The position numbers were made by a program, and so were the translations under genes. 58,053 nucleotides of DNA, taken from assembly GCF_025517535.1 (NCBI RefSeq), contig NZ_JAOPKC010000018.1:1-58053 (forward strand). Reading direction: 5' to 3'. Source of the stretch: Halapricum hydrolyticum. GTDB lineage: Archaea; Halobacteriota; Halobacteria; Halobacteriales; Haloarculaceae. Of this stretch, positions 47,170-56,021 are shown piece after piece; within the stretch, counting starts at the first letter, position 1; every line of letters begins with the position of its first letter. The notes beneath the pieces are model-generated. The model saw only the letters and a program-made list of their open reading frames with translations. It was not told where the DNA came from and ran no database searches.

Positions 47170-48471
47170 ATGCCCAAGGTGATGGGACCACGGGGACTCC
47201 GCGTCCGAGCCGTCATCGAACGGTACTTCGGCGTCGTCGCGCTGGTGCTCGCGTTGCTGGTCGTCGTCGGTGGGGGAGTCGCGTACGGCGCACACGCCGG
47301 ACCGGACGAGCGAGCCGAGACGACGACCGAGAGGGTAACGACCTGGAACTCGACCGGACAGTTCAGCCACGAGGCGACGGTCGTCGAGGACACCAGGGTC
47401 TTCGACGCGGGTGAGACGCTCGCGAACCGCACCCAGTACTTCCAGCGGATCGCTCCGACGCTCGAAGGGGCGTTCGTCTACGACTACGCGGCCTCGAACG
47501 GATCGATCACGGCGAACGCGTCGATGACACTGGTCATGCGCTCGGTCACCGAGGACGGAACCGAACAGTGGCGGGTCTCGGAGACGCTCGACCGGACGAA
47601 CCGGACGCTCGCGCCCGGCGATCCGCTCCGGCTGTCGTTCGAGCAGAACGTCACCGCGGTCGAAACCGAGCTCCAGGAGATCCGGTCGGAGCTCGGCACG
47701 ACCGCCGGCACCGCGGAGACGGTCTTCGAGGCGCGGTTGCGGCTCGACGGGACCCGGAACGGCGAACCCGTCGAGACGACTCGCTCCTATCGGCTCCCGT
47801 TTACTATCGAGGACGGTCTCTACCGCGTCAACGACACCGGCCCCGTCGTGAACGAGGGCGAGCGGACGATCCGCGAGGAACGGACGGTGCCGATAACAGT
47901 CGGCCCGGTCCGTTCGTACGGGGGCCCACTGGTGGCCGTTCTCGGTCTCGGTGGCCTGGTCGGGCTCGCAGTCGGTCGCCGACAGGACTGGTTCGACGTC
48001 GGCGAGCGGGAACGGGAGTACCTCGCCTACCGTTCGGACCGCCGCGAGTTCGACGAGTGGATCACGGAAGTCAAACGACCGGCTGACCGACTCGCCGACG
48101 CCGACGCCCGGATCGAAACGGCGTCGCTGGCCGGACTCGTCGACCTGGCCATCGACACCGACCGGCGGGTGCTCGAAACGCCCGACGAGCGGTACCTGGT
48201 CTTCGAGAACGATGTCGTCTACAGGTACGAACCACCACAGCTACCGCGGGACGGTGGCGACCCCCTCGAGGAAACAGATGGCCCTATCGGGGACGGGCAT
48301 GTCGATCAGTCGGGCTTGCTCGGGCGACTCGGCGATAGTGCCGACGACGAACATGACAGCTCGGATGTGGGTCCCGGAGCGTCGGAGACGAACGGGCAGG
48401 GGATGGAGTCAGACGCCGATGACGGAACGCAAGAGACCGACGATGACGGAACACAGGATACCAAGAAGTGA
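47170..48471 (+). CDS. DUF5305-like membrane protein of the surface locus
   Basis: The 433-residue protein has an N-terminal TM (about 20-41, VVALVLALLVVVGGGVAYG), a large outer domain of about 210 residues rich in beta strands (TERVTTWNSTGQFSHEATVVEDTRVFDAGETLANRTQYFQRIAPTLEG...), a second TM (about 256-278, GGPLVAVLGLGGLVGLAVG) and a cytosolic domain with an acidic tail. The pattern fits DUF5305 proteins found next to archaeal SipW-type peptidases. Function is unknown; an accessory or scaffold role in substrate export is inferred. It follows the peptidase gene by 59 bases. An ATG four codons later is also possible. Confidence 0.78.
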   Translation: MPKVMGPRGLRVRAVIERYFGVVALVLALLVVVGGGVAYGAHAGPDERAETTTERVTTWNSTGQFSHEATVVEDTRVFDAGETLANRTQYFQRIAPTLEGAFVYDYAASNGSITANASMTLVMRSVTEDGTEQWRVSETLDRTNRTLAPGDPLRLSFEQNVTAVETELQEIRSELGTTAGTAETVFEARLRLDGTRNGEPVETTRSYRLPFTIEDGLYRVNDTGPVVNEGERTIREERTVPITVGPVRSYGGPLVAVLGLGGLVGLAVGRRQDWFDVGEREREYLAYRSDRREFDEWITEVKRPADRLADADARIETASLAGLVDLAIDTDRRVLETPDERYLVFENDVVYRYEPPQLPRDGGDPLEETDGPIGDGHVDQSGLLGRLGDSADDEHDSSDVGPGASETNGQGMESDADDGTQETDDDGTQDTKK

Positions 48472-48472
48472 A

Positions 48473-48649
48473 AGCAGCCGCTCGCGAGTTTGCTCGCGGT
48501 AAAAGTGCGGACCGGGCGCGATTTGAACCACGTCCAGACGTGCTCGCTTCGCTGCGCGCGACTTCTCTCATTCAAATCGCTTCGGCAACGTACAGCAACC
48601 GCTCGCGAGTTTGCTCGCGGTAAAAGTACGGGCCGGGCGCGATTTGAAC
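48473..48649. repeat. duplicated 3' end of tRNA-Lys with downstream hairpin
   Basis: About 56 bases at 48473-48528 recur at 48594-48649 with three mismatches, 121 bases apart. The right copy is the 3' end of tRNA-Lys plus its downstream hairpin (cgcgag-tttg-ctcgcg, followed on the minus strand by a T-run side). The left copy is only the tRNA tail and hairpin. Duplicated tRNA ends are the usual trace of integration by an element that targets tRNA genes. Confidence 0.75.
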
Positions 48650-48702
48650 ACGCGACCGTCTGATTAAGAGTCAGACGCTCTGCCGGACTGAGCTACCGGC
48701 CC
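48629..48702 (-). tRNA. tRNA-Lys (CUU anticodon)
   Basis: On the minus strand the 74 bases fold into a full cloverleaf. The acceptor stem is GGGCCGG with CCGGCCC and discriminator G. The D arm is GCTC...GAGC, the anticodon stem TCTGA/TCAGA around the loop CTCTTAA (anticodon CTT), and the T arm GCGTG-TTCAAAT-CGCGC. No intron is present and CCA is not encoded. It reads lysine AAG codons. Confidence 0.95.
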
Positions 48703-48820
48703 TTGCACTGCAGGGTAACGGCAGGGCAGTAAAATAGGTTTCCTTTCGCGACTGTACGAGGGACGGCGACGCGATCCGAGAGATCGACAGCTCCGTGGTT
48801 CGACGGGCTCCGCGATCCGA

Positions 48821-51310
48821 TCACTCCTCGGGAGAGACCCGCGAGAGTCGCATGGCGTTGCCGGTGACGGCGGTCGTCATGCCGGCGTCGCCGGCCAGGA
48901 CAGCCAACCAGATCGGGACGTACCCGAACGGGACCGCAAGCGCGAGACCGGCCTTGACCGCCAGACTCGACCAGATGTTCTGCCTGATGACGCCGTTGGC
49001 GTCGTTCGCGAGGTCGTACAGGTACGGCAGTTTCGAGAGGTCGTCGCTCAACAGCGCGATATCCGCCGTCTCCAGGGCCGTGTCCGTGCCGGCAGCACCC
49101 ATCGCGACGCCGACTGTCGCGGTCGCCAGCGCCGGGGCGTCGTTGATGCCGTCGCCGACCATCGCGACGCCGCTGTCGAACTCCGCGACGAGATCTTCGA
49201 TCGCCTCGACCTTCTGCTCGGGCAGTAGCTCGGCCTCGAAGTCGTCGACGCCGACCTCCCGTGCGATCGCCCGGGCGGTGCGCTCGTTGTCGCCTGTCAA
49301 CATGACCGTCCGCTCGACGCCCAGTTCCCGCAGGCGCTCGACGGTCCGGGCGGCGTCGGGCCGGATCTCGTCGGCGACCGCGACCACGCCCTCGATCTCG
49401 TCCGTGGTGCCGACCAGCACGACCGTCTTGCCCTCCGACTGCAGGGCCGGAACGGTCTCCTCGAGCAGATCCAGACAGTTGTGCCGATCGCAGAGCTGCT
49501 GGGCCGTGCGCGTGACCACCCCGCCATCGGTCGTCGCGTGGACGTGCGACAGGTCGAAGCCGAGGTCCTCGAACAGGCCGGGCTTGCCCGCGTAGTGTGG
49601 CGTCCCGTCGAGTTCTGCACGCACGCCCCTACCGGTCAACGTCTCGAAATCCTCGACGGTGCGGCCCTCGATGCCGGCACCGCTGGCCTCCTCGACGATC
49701 GCCTCGCCGATCGGATGTTCGCTTCGAGATTCGAGCCCGCGAGCGCACCGCAGGACGTCTTCCTCGGTGTTACCGTTGAGCGGGATGACGTCGGTGACAG
49801 TGAGTTCGCCCTTCGTGAGCGTGCCGGTCTTGTCGAACGCGACTGCCTCGACCGCGCCCATCGCCTCGAGGTGGTTCCCGCCCTTGATCAGGACGCCGTT
49901 CTTCGCGGCACTGGTGATCCCCGAGACGACAGAGACCGGCGTCGAGATGACGAACGCACACGGACAGGCCAGCACGAGCAGCGTGAGTCCGTAGACGACC
50001 GCCGTCGACCAGCTCCGGCCGAGCACGAACGGGCTCGCGAGCGTGACCGTGATCGCGAACGCGACGACGACGGGCGTGTAGTACGACGCGAACCGCTCGA
50101 CGAACTGCTCGCGTTCGGTCTTGTTCGACTGTGCGTCCTCGACGAGTTCGATGATTCGCGAGAGAGTGTCGTCGCCGGCGGCCGCTGTCGCCCGGATCTC
50201 CAGATATCCCTCTTCGTTGATCGTACCGGCGAACACCCCCTCGCCGACGGTCTTGTCGACGGGGACGCTCTCGCCGGTGATCGGCGCCTGATTGACCGCG
50301 CTGGTGCCCTCGATCACCTCGCCGTCGACCGGGATCTTCTCACCCGGCTTGACGATTACGACGTCCCCTGGTTCGACCGCCTCGACGGGCACGGTCCGGG
50401 TCTCGCCGTCCCGACGGACGATCGCCTCCGTCGGCGAGAGGTCCATCAGTTCGCGCAGCGAATCGCGGGCCCGGTCCATCGAGTAGCGTTCGAGGAGTTC
50501 GGCGACGCTGAACAGGAACGCCAGCGTCGCGGCCTCCAGATACAGCGGCTCGCCGAACCCGAGACTCGCCAGCAGCGCGCCGAGGATGGCGATGGACATC
50601 AGGAAGTCGATATCGAGGTTCCGGTTGCGAGCCGAGTAGTAACCGTTCCGGAGGATCGCCTGTCCGCCGACCGCGACCGCGAGCAGGAAAGCGACGTCTG
50701 CGAGGGAAAACGCGTTGTCGAGGACCGTCCCGACAGTAGCGTTCTGGCCAGCGAGCGGGAACTCGAGAGCCAACCCGAGTGCGACGAAGACGCCGCTGAT
50801 CCAGGTTTTGACGGCCCGTGAGCTGGTCCAGATGCTCTCCCGATCGGATTCGGCCTCGTCGGACGCGTGGCCGACGACCTCGTATCCGGCAGCCTCGATA
50901 GCGTCGGCGATCGTCGCCGGATCGGCCGCGCCCGGGTCGTACGTGACGACGACCGTGCCGGCAGTCGGACGCGTCTCGCAGTCAGTGACGCCGTCGACGC
51001 CCTCGAGTGCACTCCCGACCTTGCCAGCACACGAGGGACAGTCCATCTCCGGCACGTCGAAGGTCGTCGTCTCGTCGCTGTTTTCGACGGTGTAACCGGC
51101 GGTCTCGACCTGCCGGGCGATCTCTTCGGGCGTCGTGACGTCCCCCTCGAACGTGACCGTGACCCGACCGCTCGCTACCTGGGGATCGACGGCGTCGATC
51201 CCATCGAGCTGCTCGACGCTGGTCTCGATCTTGCCAGCACACGAGGGACAGTCCATCTCCGGGACCTCGAACGACGTGGCGTCCCGCCCTCCATGCTCTC
51301 GATCGGTCAT
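48821..51310 (-). CDS. P1B-type heavy-metal ATPase (Zn/Cd/Pb exporter type)
   Basis: This 829-residue P-type ATPase pumps metal ions out of the cell. Two N-terminal heavy-metal-associated domains each have MDCPSCAGK (near residues 19 and 90). Eight TM helices follow, with ITGESVPVD (actuator), LACPCAFVIS (CPC metal site), AFDKTGTLTKGE (phosphorylated Asp), SEHPIGEAI and VGDGINDAPAL. TM7-8 read IRQNIWSSLAVKAGLAL...LAVLAGDAGMT, matching the N-x7-K...DxG mark of Zn/Cd/Pb pumps; Cu pumps have YN and MxxSS. A 32-base stretch is identical in both HMA coding regions (51021-51052, 51231-51262). Confidence 0.92.
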   Translation of the reverse strand: MTDREHGGRDATSFEVPEMDCPSCAGKIETSVEQLDGIDAVDPQVASGRVTVTFEGDVTTPEEIARQVETAGYTVENSDETTTFDVPEMDCPSCAGKVGSALEGVDGVTDCETRPTAGTVVVTYDPGAADPATIADAIEAAGYEVVGHASDEAESDRESIWTSSRAVKTWISGVFVALGLALEFPLAGQNATVGTVLDNAFSLADVAFLLAVAVGGQAILRNGYYSARNRNLDIDFLMSIAILGALLASLGFGEPLYLEAATLAFLFSVAELLERYSMDRARDSLRELMDLSPTEAIVRRDGETRTVPVEAVEPGDVVIVKPGEKIPVDGEVIEGTSAVNQAPITGESVPVDKTVGEGVFAGTINEEGYLEIRATAAAGDDTLSRIIELVEDAQSNKTEREQFVERFASYYTPVVVAFAITVTLASPFVLGRSWSTAVVYGLTLLVLACPCAFVISTPVSVVSGITSAAKNGVLIKGGNHLEAMGAVEAVAFDKTGTLTKGELTVTDVIPLNGNTEEDVLRCARGLESRSEHPIGEAIVEEASGAGIEGRTVEDFETLTGRGVRAELDGTPHYAGKPGLFEDLGFDLSHVHATTDGGVVTRTAQQLCDRHNCLDLLEETVPALQSEGKTVVLVGTTDEIEGVVAVADEIRPDAARTVERLRELGVERTVMLTGDNERTARAIAREVGVDDFEAELLPEQKVEAIEDLVAEFDSGVAMVGDGINDAPALATATVGVAMGAAGTDTALETADIALLSDDLSKLPYLYDLANDANGVIRQNIWSSLAVKAGLALAVPFGYVPIWLAVLAGDAGMTTAVTGNAMRLSRVSPEE

Positions 51311-51429
51311 CGCCTCGAACTAGCCCACGTCATTATATTAACCTGGCTGTTGCTTATCCGGTCATTTATGGCCATCATTAACAATATTTCGGCATTATTC
51401 TAGTAACTCGTGCGACGAACAGCCACCGA

Positions 51430-52818
51430 TCACTCGGACGGTTCGTCGGTGTCTGTCTCGTGGCTCCCGGTGTCTTCGTCGGAGTTCGTTTCGTGGCCCT
51501 CGGTGTCCGTCTCGTCGCGAGTCAGTCGGACCGATTCGATTCGCGGCCCGTCGATGGCCGTCACCTCGACGGTGAACGCACCGATCTCGACGCTGTCGCC
51601 GACCTCGGGAGCGCGTCCGAGTTCGTCCAGCACGAGTCCGGCGATCGTTTCGTAGCCTGCGGCCTCGAAGTCGGTGCCGAGTGCGTCGTTGACGGTCGAG
51701 ATCGGGACGGCACCGTCGGCGTCGTAGGCGTTCCGTCCGTCCTGACGGATCGCGGGATCGCGGCTCTCGGCGTCGAACTCGTCGCGGAGGTCGCCGACGA
51801 CGGCCTCGACGGCGTCTTCGATCGTTGCGATCCCCTCGAGTGCGCCCCACTCATCGACGACGACAGCCATCTGCCGTTGCTCGTCGCGGAACTGCAACAG
51901 CAACTCCCGTAGCGTGGTCGTTTCCGGGACGACGACGATCTCGCGGGCAAGCTCCGCCGCAGTCGCATCTTCGTCACCGGCGTGGGCAGCACCGAGCACG
52001 TCTTTCACGTCGAGATAACCGATCACCTGATCCGGTTCGTCGGCCGCGACGACGGGATACCGGGTGTGTCCGACCTCGAGGACGATTTCTCGGATGTCGG
52101 AGAGCCGCTGGTCGGCAGCGACGCTCACTACGTCCGGACGCGGGACCATCACTTCTCTGACGATGGTATCGTCCAGATCGAAGACGCTCTCGATCATCTC
52201 GACCTCGGCCTGTTCGACGTGGCCGGCTTCGCCGGAGCGGGCCAAAACGCGGCGGATCTCACGTTCTTCGAGCGTCTCGTCGCTTTCGGAGGCCGGCGGA
52301 ACACCGAGCAGCGTCGTGAACGCGTTCGCAGTGCCGTTGAACACGACAATTCCGGGAGAAAACAGGTAGTAGGCGATCTTCATCGGGGGTGCAAGAAAGA
52401 GCGCGAGGCGCTCGGCCTGCGAGATGGCGATCGTCTTCGGCGCGAGCTCCCCGAAGACGACGTGCAGGAACGTGATAATGCTGAACCCGATCGCGAACGC
52501 GACGAGATGGACGAGCCCGGACGGGAGGAACTCGCCGATGAGCGGTTCGACGAGTGCTGCGACCGCCGGTTCGCCGACCCACCCCAGACCGAGTGAGGCG
52601 ATCGTGATGCCGAGCTGTGTCGCTGCCAGATAGTCGTCGAGGTTCGCCATCACGTCCTGCAGCGTCGCCGAGCCGGTCCGTCCTTCCGCGGCGAGTTGCT
52701 CGACCGACGTCGCGCGCACCCTGACGAAGGCGAACTCCGAGGCGACGAAGAAGCCGTTCAACACCACCAGCACGAGCGCGAGCACCAGCTGTAGCGACGA
52801 CACAATGATGTCTACCAT
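51430..52818 (-). CDS. CNNM/CorC-type transporter (DUF21, CBS pair, CorC_HlyC)
   Basis: The 462-residue membrane protein has an N-terminal DUF21 domain with four TM helices (about 5-27, 60-85, 97-120, 130-155; ITIASLGLGWVGEPAVAALVEP, VVFGELAPKTIAI). A CBS pair spans about 210-330 (VMVPRPDVVSVAADQRLSDIREIVLE; MAVVVDEWGALEGIATIEDAVEAVVGDLRDEFD). A CorC_HlyC domain follows, then an acidic Asp/Glu/Thr-rich tail. The family moves or controls Mg2+ and is often annotated hemolysin-like. It lies next to the metal ATPase but with its own promoter region (119 bases between them). Confidence 0.9.
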   Translation of the reverse strand: MVDIIVSSLQLVLALVLVVLNGFFVASEFAFVRVRATSVEQLAAEGRTGSATLQDVMANLDDYLAATQLGITIASLGLGWVGEPAVAALVEPLIGEFLPSGLVHLVAFAIGFSIITFLHVVFGELAPKTIAISQAERLALFLAPPMKIAYYLFSPGIVVFNGTANAFTTLLGVPPASESDETLEEREIRRVLARSGEAGHVEQAEVEMIESVFDLDDTIVREVMVPRPDVVSVAADQRLSDIREIVLEVGHTRYPVVAADEPDQVIGYLDVKDVLGAAHAGDEDATAAELAREIVVVPETTTLRELLLQFRDEQRQMAVVVDEWGALEGIATIEDAVEAVVGDLRDEFDAESRDPAIRQDGRNAYDADGAVPISTVNDALGTDFEAAGYETIAGLVLDELGRAPEVGDSVEIGAFTVEVTAIDGPRIESVRLTRDETDTEGHETNSDEDTGSHETDTDEPSE

Positions 52819-52982
52819 CGACGCTCACCGGGCCAGCGCCCGCAGGGCTCGTATGTGTCCATACTGGCGTCTCTCAGCGAGCCCACAAAAAGATCGTTCG
52901 GTCTGGCACCAGGGTGGTGCTTCGGTACCGGCCGTACGCGTCTCAAAAGTTTTTTCAGTTTCGAGTTAATATGTTCATCTGC

Positions 52983-53315
52983 ATGGGACGAGAGGCATAT
53001 CGACTGACCGAATCAGTAGCGGGTTTCCCGGAGGGAGAGGTACTGGACGTGACTGCGCGGTTCGGCGACTGGCACATCTACGATCTGGAGCTGGAGCCGC
53101 GCCGCGAGACGGCGACGTCGCCGAGCAAGCTGGTCGTCTCCGAGGCGGACGCGGGCTTCAGCGAGGAAGAGATCCTCGACGGGACGGCGCGGATCGGCGA
53201 CTGGCACGAGTACGAACTGGCGTTCGAGCCGGGCGCGTCCGAAAGCGACGAGCCGACGGCGCTCACGATGGACGATCTGGTAACCGTCGCCGAGCGCGTC
53301 GAAGCGTCCGGCTAG
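52983..53315 (+). CDS. small protein made of two tandem repeats
   Basis: The 110-residue acidic protein contains two copies of a unit of about 45 residues: GFPEGEVLDVTARFGDWHIYDLELEPR and GFSEEEILDGTARIGDWHEYELAFEPG, each with the mark VLD-x-TARxGDWHxYxLxxEP. A helical tail follows (LTMDDLVTVAERVEASG). No family function is known. The start MGREAYRLTES at 52983 was chosen because an A/T-rich box (aaaagttttttc, near 52945-52956) lies about 27-37 bases upstream; ATG 52971 in the same frame is the alternative. It is convergent with the pantothenate gene. Confidence 0.7.
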   Translation: MGREAYRLTESVAGFPEGEVLDVTARFGDWHIYDLELEPRRETATSPSKLVVSEADAGFSEEEILDGTARIGDWHEYELAFEPGASESDEPTALTMDDLVTVAERVEASG

Positions 53316-53389
53316 GGTCTTCGCGCCCCGATCGCACCGACAGCGCTGCCCCCTGCTTTTCGCCGAGCGAGCGTACAATTGTCGTCCTG

Positions 53390-54142
53390 TTACTGGGGAC
53401 TGCCGCTACGGATCGCCTGTTCTGCCGCCTGTAGCGCCGCATCGGGGTCGAACCCGTCGACGATCGCTTCGAGCGTCGCGTCCGACTCGTCGGCCAGTTC
53501 GCGGGCGTGAACAGTGATGTTCGGGACGGCACGCAGGACGTTGTCGACGATCGGCACGGCCGCGACCTGCGCGGATCGCGACAGCGGGTTCAGGTCGATC
53601 ACGATCTCGGTCTTGCCCATCTCGCCGAGCGCCTCGGCCCGGTCGCCGTCTTCGAGCGGGACGAGTACGACGTCGGCACTCCCGATTCCGTCGGCGTCGA
53701 CTTTCGCGCGTTCGTGGTCCAGTCCGGGGATTCGCCCGTCGCCAGCCAGCCCTTTGACGTTCCGTGCGCCGTGCTCGCGAAGGTGGTCGTCGATCGCTTC
53801 CATCCGCTCGTCTGTCCGGTTGAAGAGGTTCACCTCGATGTCGGCACCGGTCGCGGCAGCGAGTTCGACGATCTCCCCGGGGACGAGTGCGGCGACGTTG
53901 CCGTTGACCGAGAGCACGGGATTGTCGGCCAACAGCAGGTGTGCGGCGGCGACGCGTTCGGCCTCGTCGGCGCTCTCGATGGTCCGCTCGCCCAGCAGGT
54001 AGTCGAAGGCCTCGCCGCGTCCTTCGGCGATCAGTCCCTGTTTGCTCGTGATTCCCTTCTCGACCCCCTCCTCAATCCGGTGGCGCGTGAAAAGCGACTC
54101 GTAGCGGGGGTGGCTCTCGGGGACGTCGAGTTCCTCGGCCAT
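53390..54142 (-). CDS. phosphopantothenate synthetase (4-phosphopantoate-beta-alanine ligase, DUF137)
   Basis: This archaeal CoA enzyme joins 4-phosphopantoate to beta-alanine using ATP. The 250 residues carry family motifs VPESHPRYESLFTRHRIEEGVEKGITSKQGLIAEGRGEAFDYLLGE, HLLLADNPVLSVNGNVAALVPGEIVELA, VNLFNRTDER, LDHERAKVDADGIGSADVVLVPLEDGDRAEALGEMGK and IDLNPLSRSAQVA-like (NPLSRSAQ). Length is normal. Its partner pantoate kinase lies 1.9 kb away on the same strand, but with a trehalase gene between on the other strand. Dephospho-CoA kinase is at 5.8 kb. Confidence 0.93.
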   Translation of the reverse strand: MAEELDVPESHPRYESLFTRHRIEEGVEKGITSKQGLIAEGRGEAFDYLLGERTIESADEAERVAAAHLLLADNPVLSVNGNVAALVPGEIVELAAATGADIEVNLFNRTDERMEAIDDHLREHGARNVKGLAGDGRIPGLDHERAKVDADGIGSADVVLVPLEDGDRAEALGEMGKTEIVIDLNPLSRSAQVAAVPIVDNVLRAVPNITVHARELADESDATLEAIVDGFDPDAALQAAEQAIRSGSPQ

Positions 54143-54410
54143 ACGCGTACTCGGAGGAGCATCGAAAAACCGCTTTCGTTACCGCTCGTATTCCGCAACA
54201 CCGAGTGCCGACTGGACGTCCGCTTTCCGGACGTGTTTCTCCGCAGTTGCAAACGTCCCGCCGTGTTCTCGTGCCGCAGCAACAGCAGCAGTGACCGGGA
54301 ACGGAGAGACTCTGACCCTCAGACAGTTGGGAATCGCCCGACTGCGGCGACAGGGATCGAACCGGCAGTGCCGGACCTACTAAGTGACAACGGTGCGAAC
54401 GATCTAGCAT

Positions 54411-55955
54411 ATGAAAACCACCGCGGAACTCGGGGAGTACATCCAGGTACAGGGGGAGCTCTTCGAGGCGGTGCAGTTGAACCGGGTGTTTGCTGATTCG
54501 AAGACGTTCGTGGATTGCATCCCACGAGCCGATCCGGAGACGATTCTGGACCGGTTTCGGAATGTCCGGGACGAGCCGGATTTCGATCATCGGGAGTTCG
54601 TCACGGAGCACTTCGAGTTGCCCGACGAACCTGGATCGGACGTCGATCTCCCGGCGGATCGAACCATGGCCGAGCACCTCCAGGCGCTGTGGGATCACCT
54701 GACGATCGACCCGAGCGATTCGATCCATCCGCGGTCGACGCTGCTCTCGCTCCCCTATCCGTACGTACAACCGGGCGGACGGTTCCGGGAGATCTACTAC
54801 TGGGATACCTATTTCACCTCCATCGGACTCGCCAGGACCGGTCGGTTCGACACCGTCGTGAATATGGCGAACAACTTCACCGAACTGGTCGATCGATACG
54901 GATACGTTCCCAACGGAAACCGTCTCTACTTCCTGGGCCGGTCGCAGCCACCGGTCTTCTCTCTGCTCGTTCAACTCATCGCGCGCGAATCGGGCATCGA
55001 ATCGGTACTCGCGTACATTCCCGCTCTCGATACCGAGCACGATTTCTGGATGCGCGGCGAGGACGACCTCTCGTCGGACACTCCGTCGTCCCGACGCGTC
55101 GTGCAGGTCGGTGACGGGCAGGTACTCAACCGGTACTGGGACGAGCATGCGATCCCTCGGCCGGAAGCGTATCACGAAGACGTAACCCTCGCCGAGAAGG
55201 CACCGACGGACGACGAGAACGCGGTCTATCGAAACCTCCGTGCGGCCTGTGAGTCAGGGTGGGACTTCAGCAGTCGGTGGTTGCGCGATCCGGACCGGCT
55301 GGAGACGGTTCGGACGACCGAGCTCCTGCCCGTCGATCTCAACGCGTTTCTCTACGGGCTGGAGTCGCTGCTGTCCGAGTGGTTCGACTACGCCGGCAAC
55401 GCGGAGAAATCGAGCGAGTACGGGACGCGATCGGCGGCCAGACGCGCGGCCATCGTCGAGTATTGCTGGGACCCACAGCGGGAGTATTTCTTCGATTATT
55501 CCTGGACCGATAGGGAACGGACGGACGTCTGGTCGCTAGCTGGCGTGGTACCGGTGTACGCCGGACTCGCCACCGAAGCCCAGGCGACTGGCGTCGCCGA
55601 GACGATCCGGGAACGGTTCCTCTGTGACGGCGGCTTGCCCGCGACGCTGACCGTCTCGGGGCAACAGTGGGACAAACCCCTGGGCTGGGCACCGCTACAC
55701 TGGATGGCTGTCCGCGGTCTCGAACGGTACGGATACCGTGACCTGGCGCGCACGATCGCCACACGGTGGCTCTCGCTCAACCGAACGGTGTTCGAAGACA
55801 CCGGGGTGATGATCGAGAAGTACGACGTCGTGAATACGACGCAGGCAGCGGACGTCGGCGAATATCCGCTCCAGGACGGGTTCGGGTGGACGAACGGCGT
55901 CGCTGCCGGCCTCCTGGACGAATACGGCGAGTATCTGGAGTGGGCGCCGGAGTAG
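54411..55955 (+). CDS. GH37 trehalase, cytosolic
   Basis: The enzyme splits trehalose into two glucose units. The 514-residue protein shows both trehalase signatures: PGGRFREIYYWDTYF (121-135) and QQWDKPLGWAPLHW (418-431). The catalytic acid is Asp285 in ESGWDFSSRW and the base Glu484 in VGEYPLQDGFGWTNGV, the residues used by E. coli TreA/TreF. There is no signal peptide. GH37 is widespread in bacteria and eukaryotes and patchy in haloarchaea, so horizontal gain is likely. It sits opposite in direction between the two pantothenate genes, with its own promoter region. No trehalose synthesis gene is near. Confidence 0.95.
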   Translation: MKTTAELGEYIQVQGELFEAVQLNRVFADSKTFVDCIPRADPETILDRFRNVRDEPDFDHREFVTEHFELPDEPGSDVDLPADRTMAEHLQALWDHLTIDPSDSIHPRSTLLSLPYPYVQPGGRFREIYYWDTYFTSIGLARTGRFDTVVNMANNFTELVDRYGYVPNGNRLYFLGRSQPPVFSLLVQLIARESGIESVLAYIPALDTEHDFWMRGEDDLSSDTPSSRRVVQVGDGQVLNRYWDEHAIPRPEAYHEDVTLAEKAPTDDENAVYRNLRAACESGWDFSSRWLRDPDRLETVRTTELLPVDLNAFLYGLESLLSEWFDYAGNAEKSSEYGTRSAARRAAIVEYCWDPQREYFFDYSWTDRERTDVWSLAGVVPVYAGLATEAQATGVAETIRERFLCDGGLPATLTVSGQQWDKPLGWAPLHWMAVRGLERYGYRDLARTIATRWLSLNRTVFEDTGVMIEKYDVVNTTQAADVGEYPLQDGFGWTNGVAAGLLDEYGEYLEWAPE

Positions 55956-56021
55956 TAGTTGCCGTCCGCCCCTTCTGGATCAGGCGGGGGAGTGCGGTCA
56001 CATCGGTAGATCGCGACACTC

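Noticed and set aside
49481..50821. A 446-codon plus-strand frame within the metal ATPase.
   Set aside because: It is antisense to the P-type ATPase, all of whose motifs are intact. No independent protein features are present.
54300..54400. tRNA-like words (gggatcgaacc) before the trehalase gene.
   Set aside because: The T-arm-like sequence has no matching stem and no acceptor or anticodon arms can be built on either strand.
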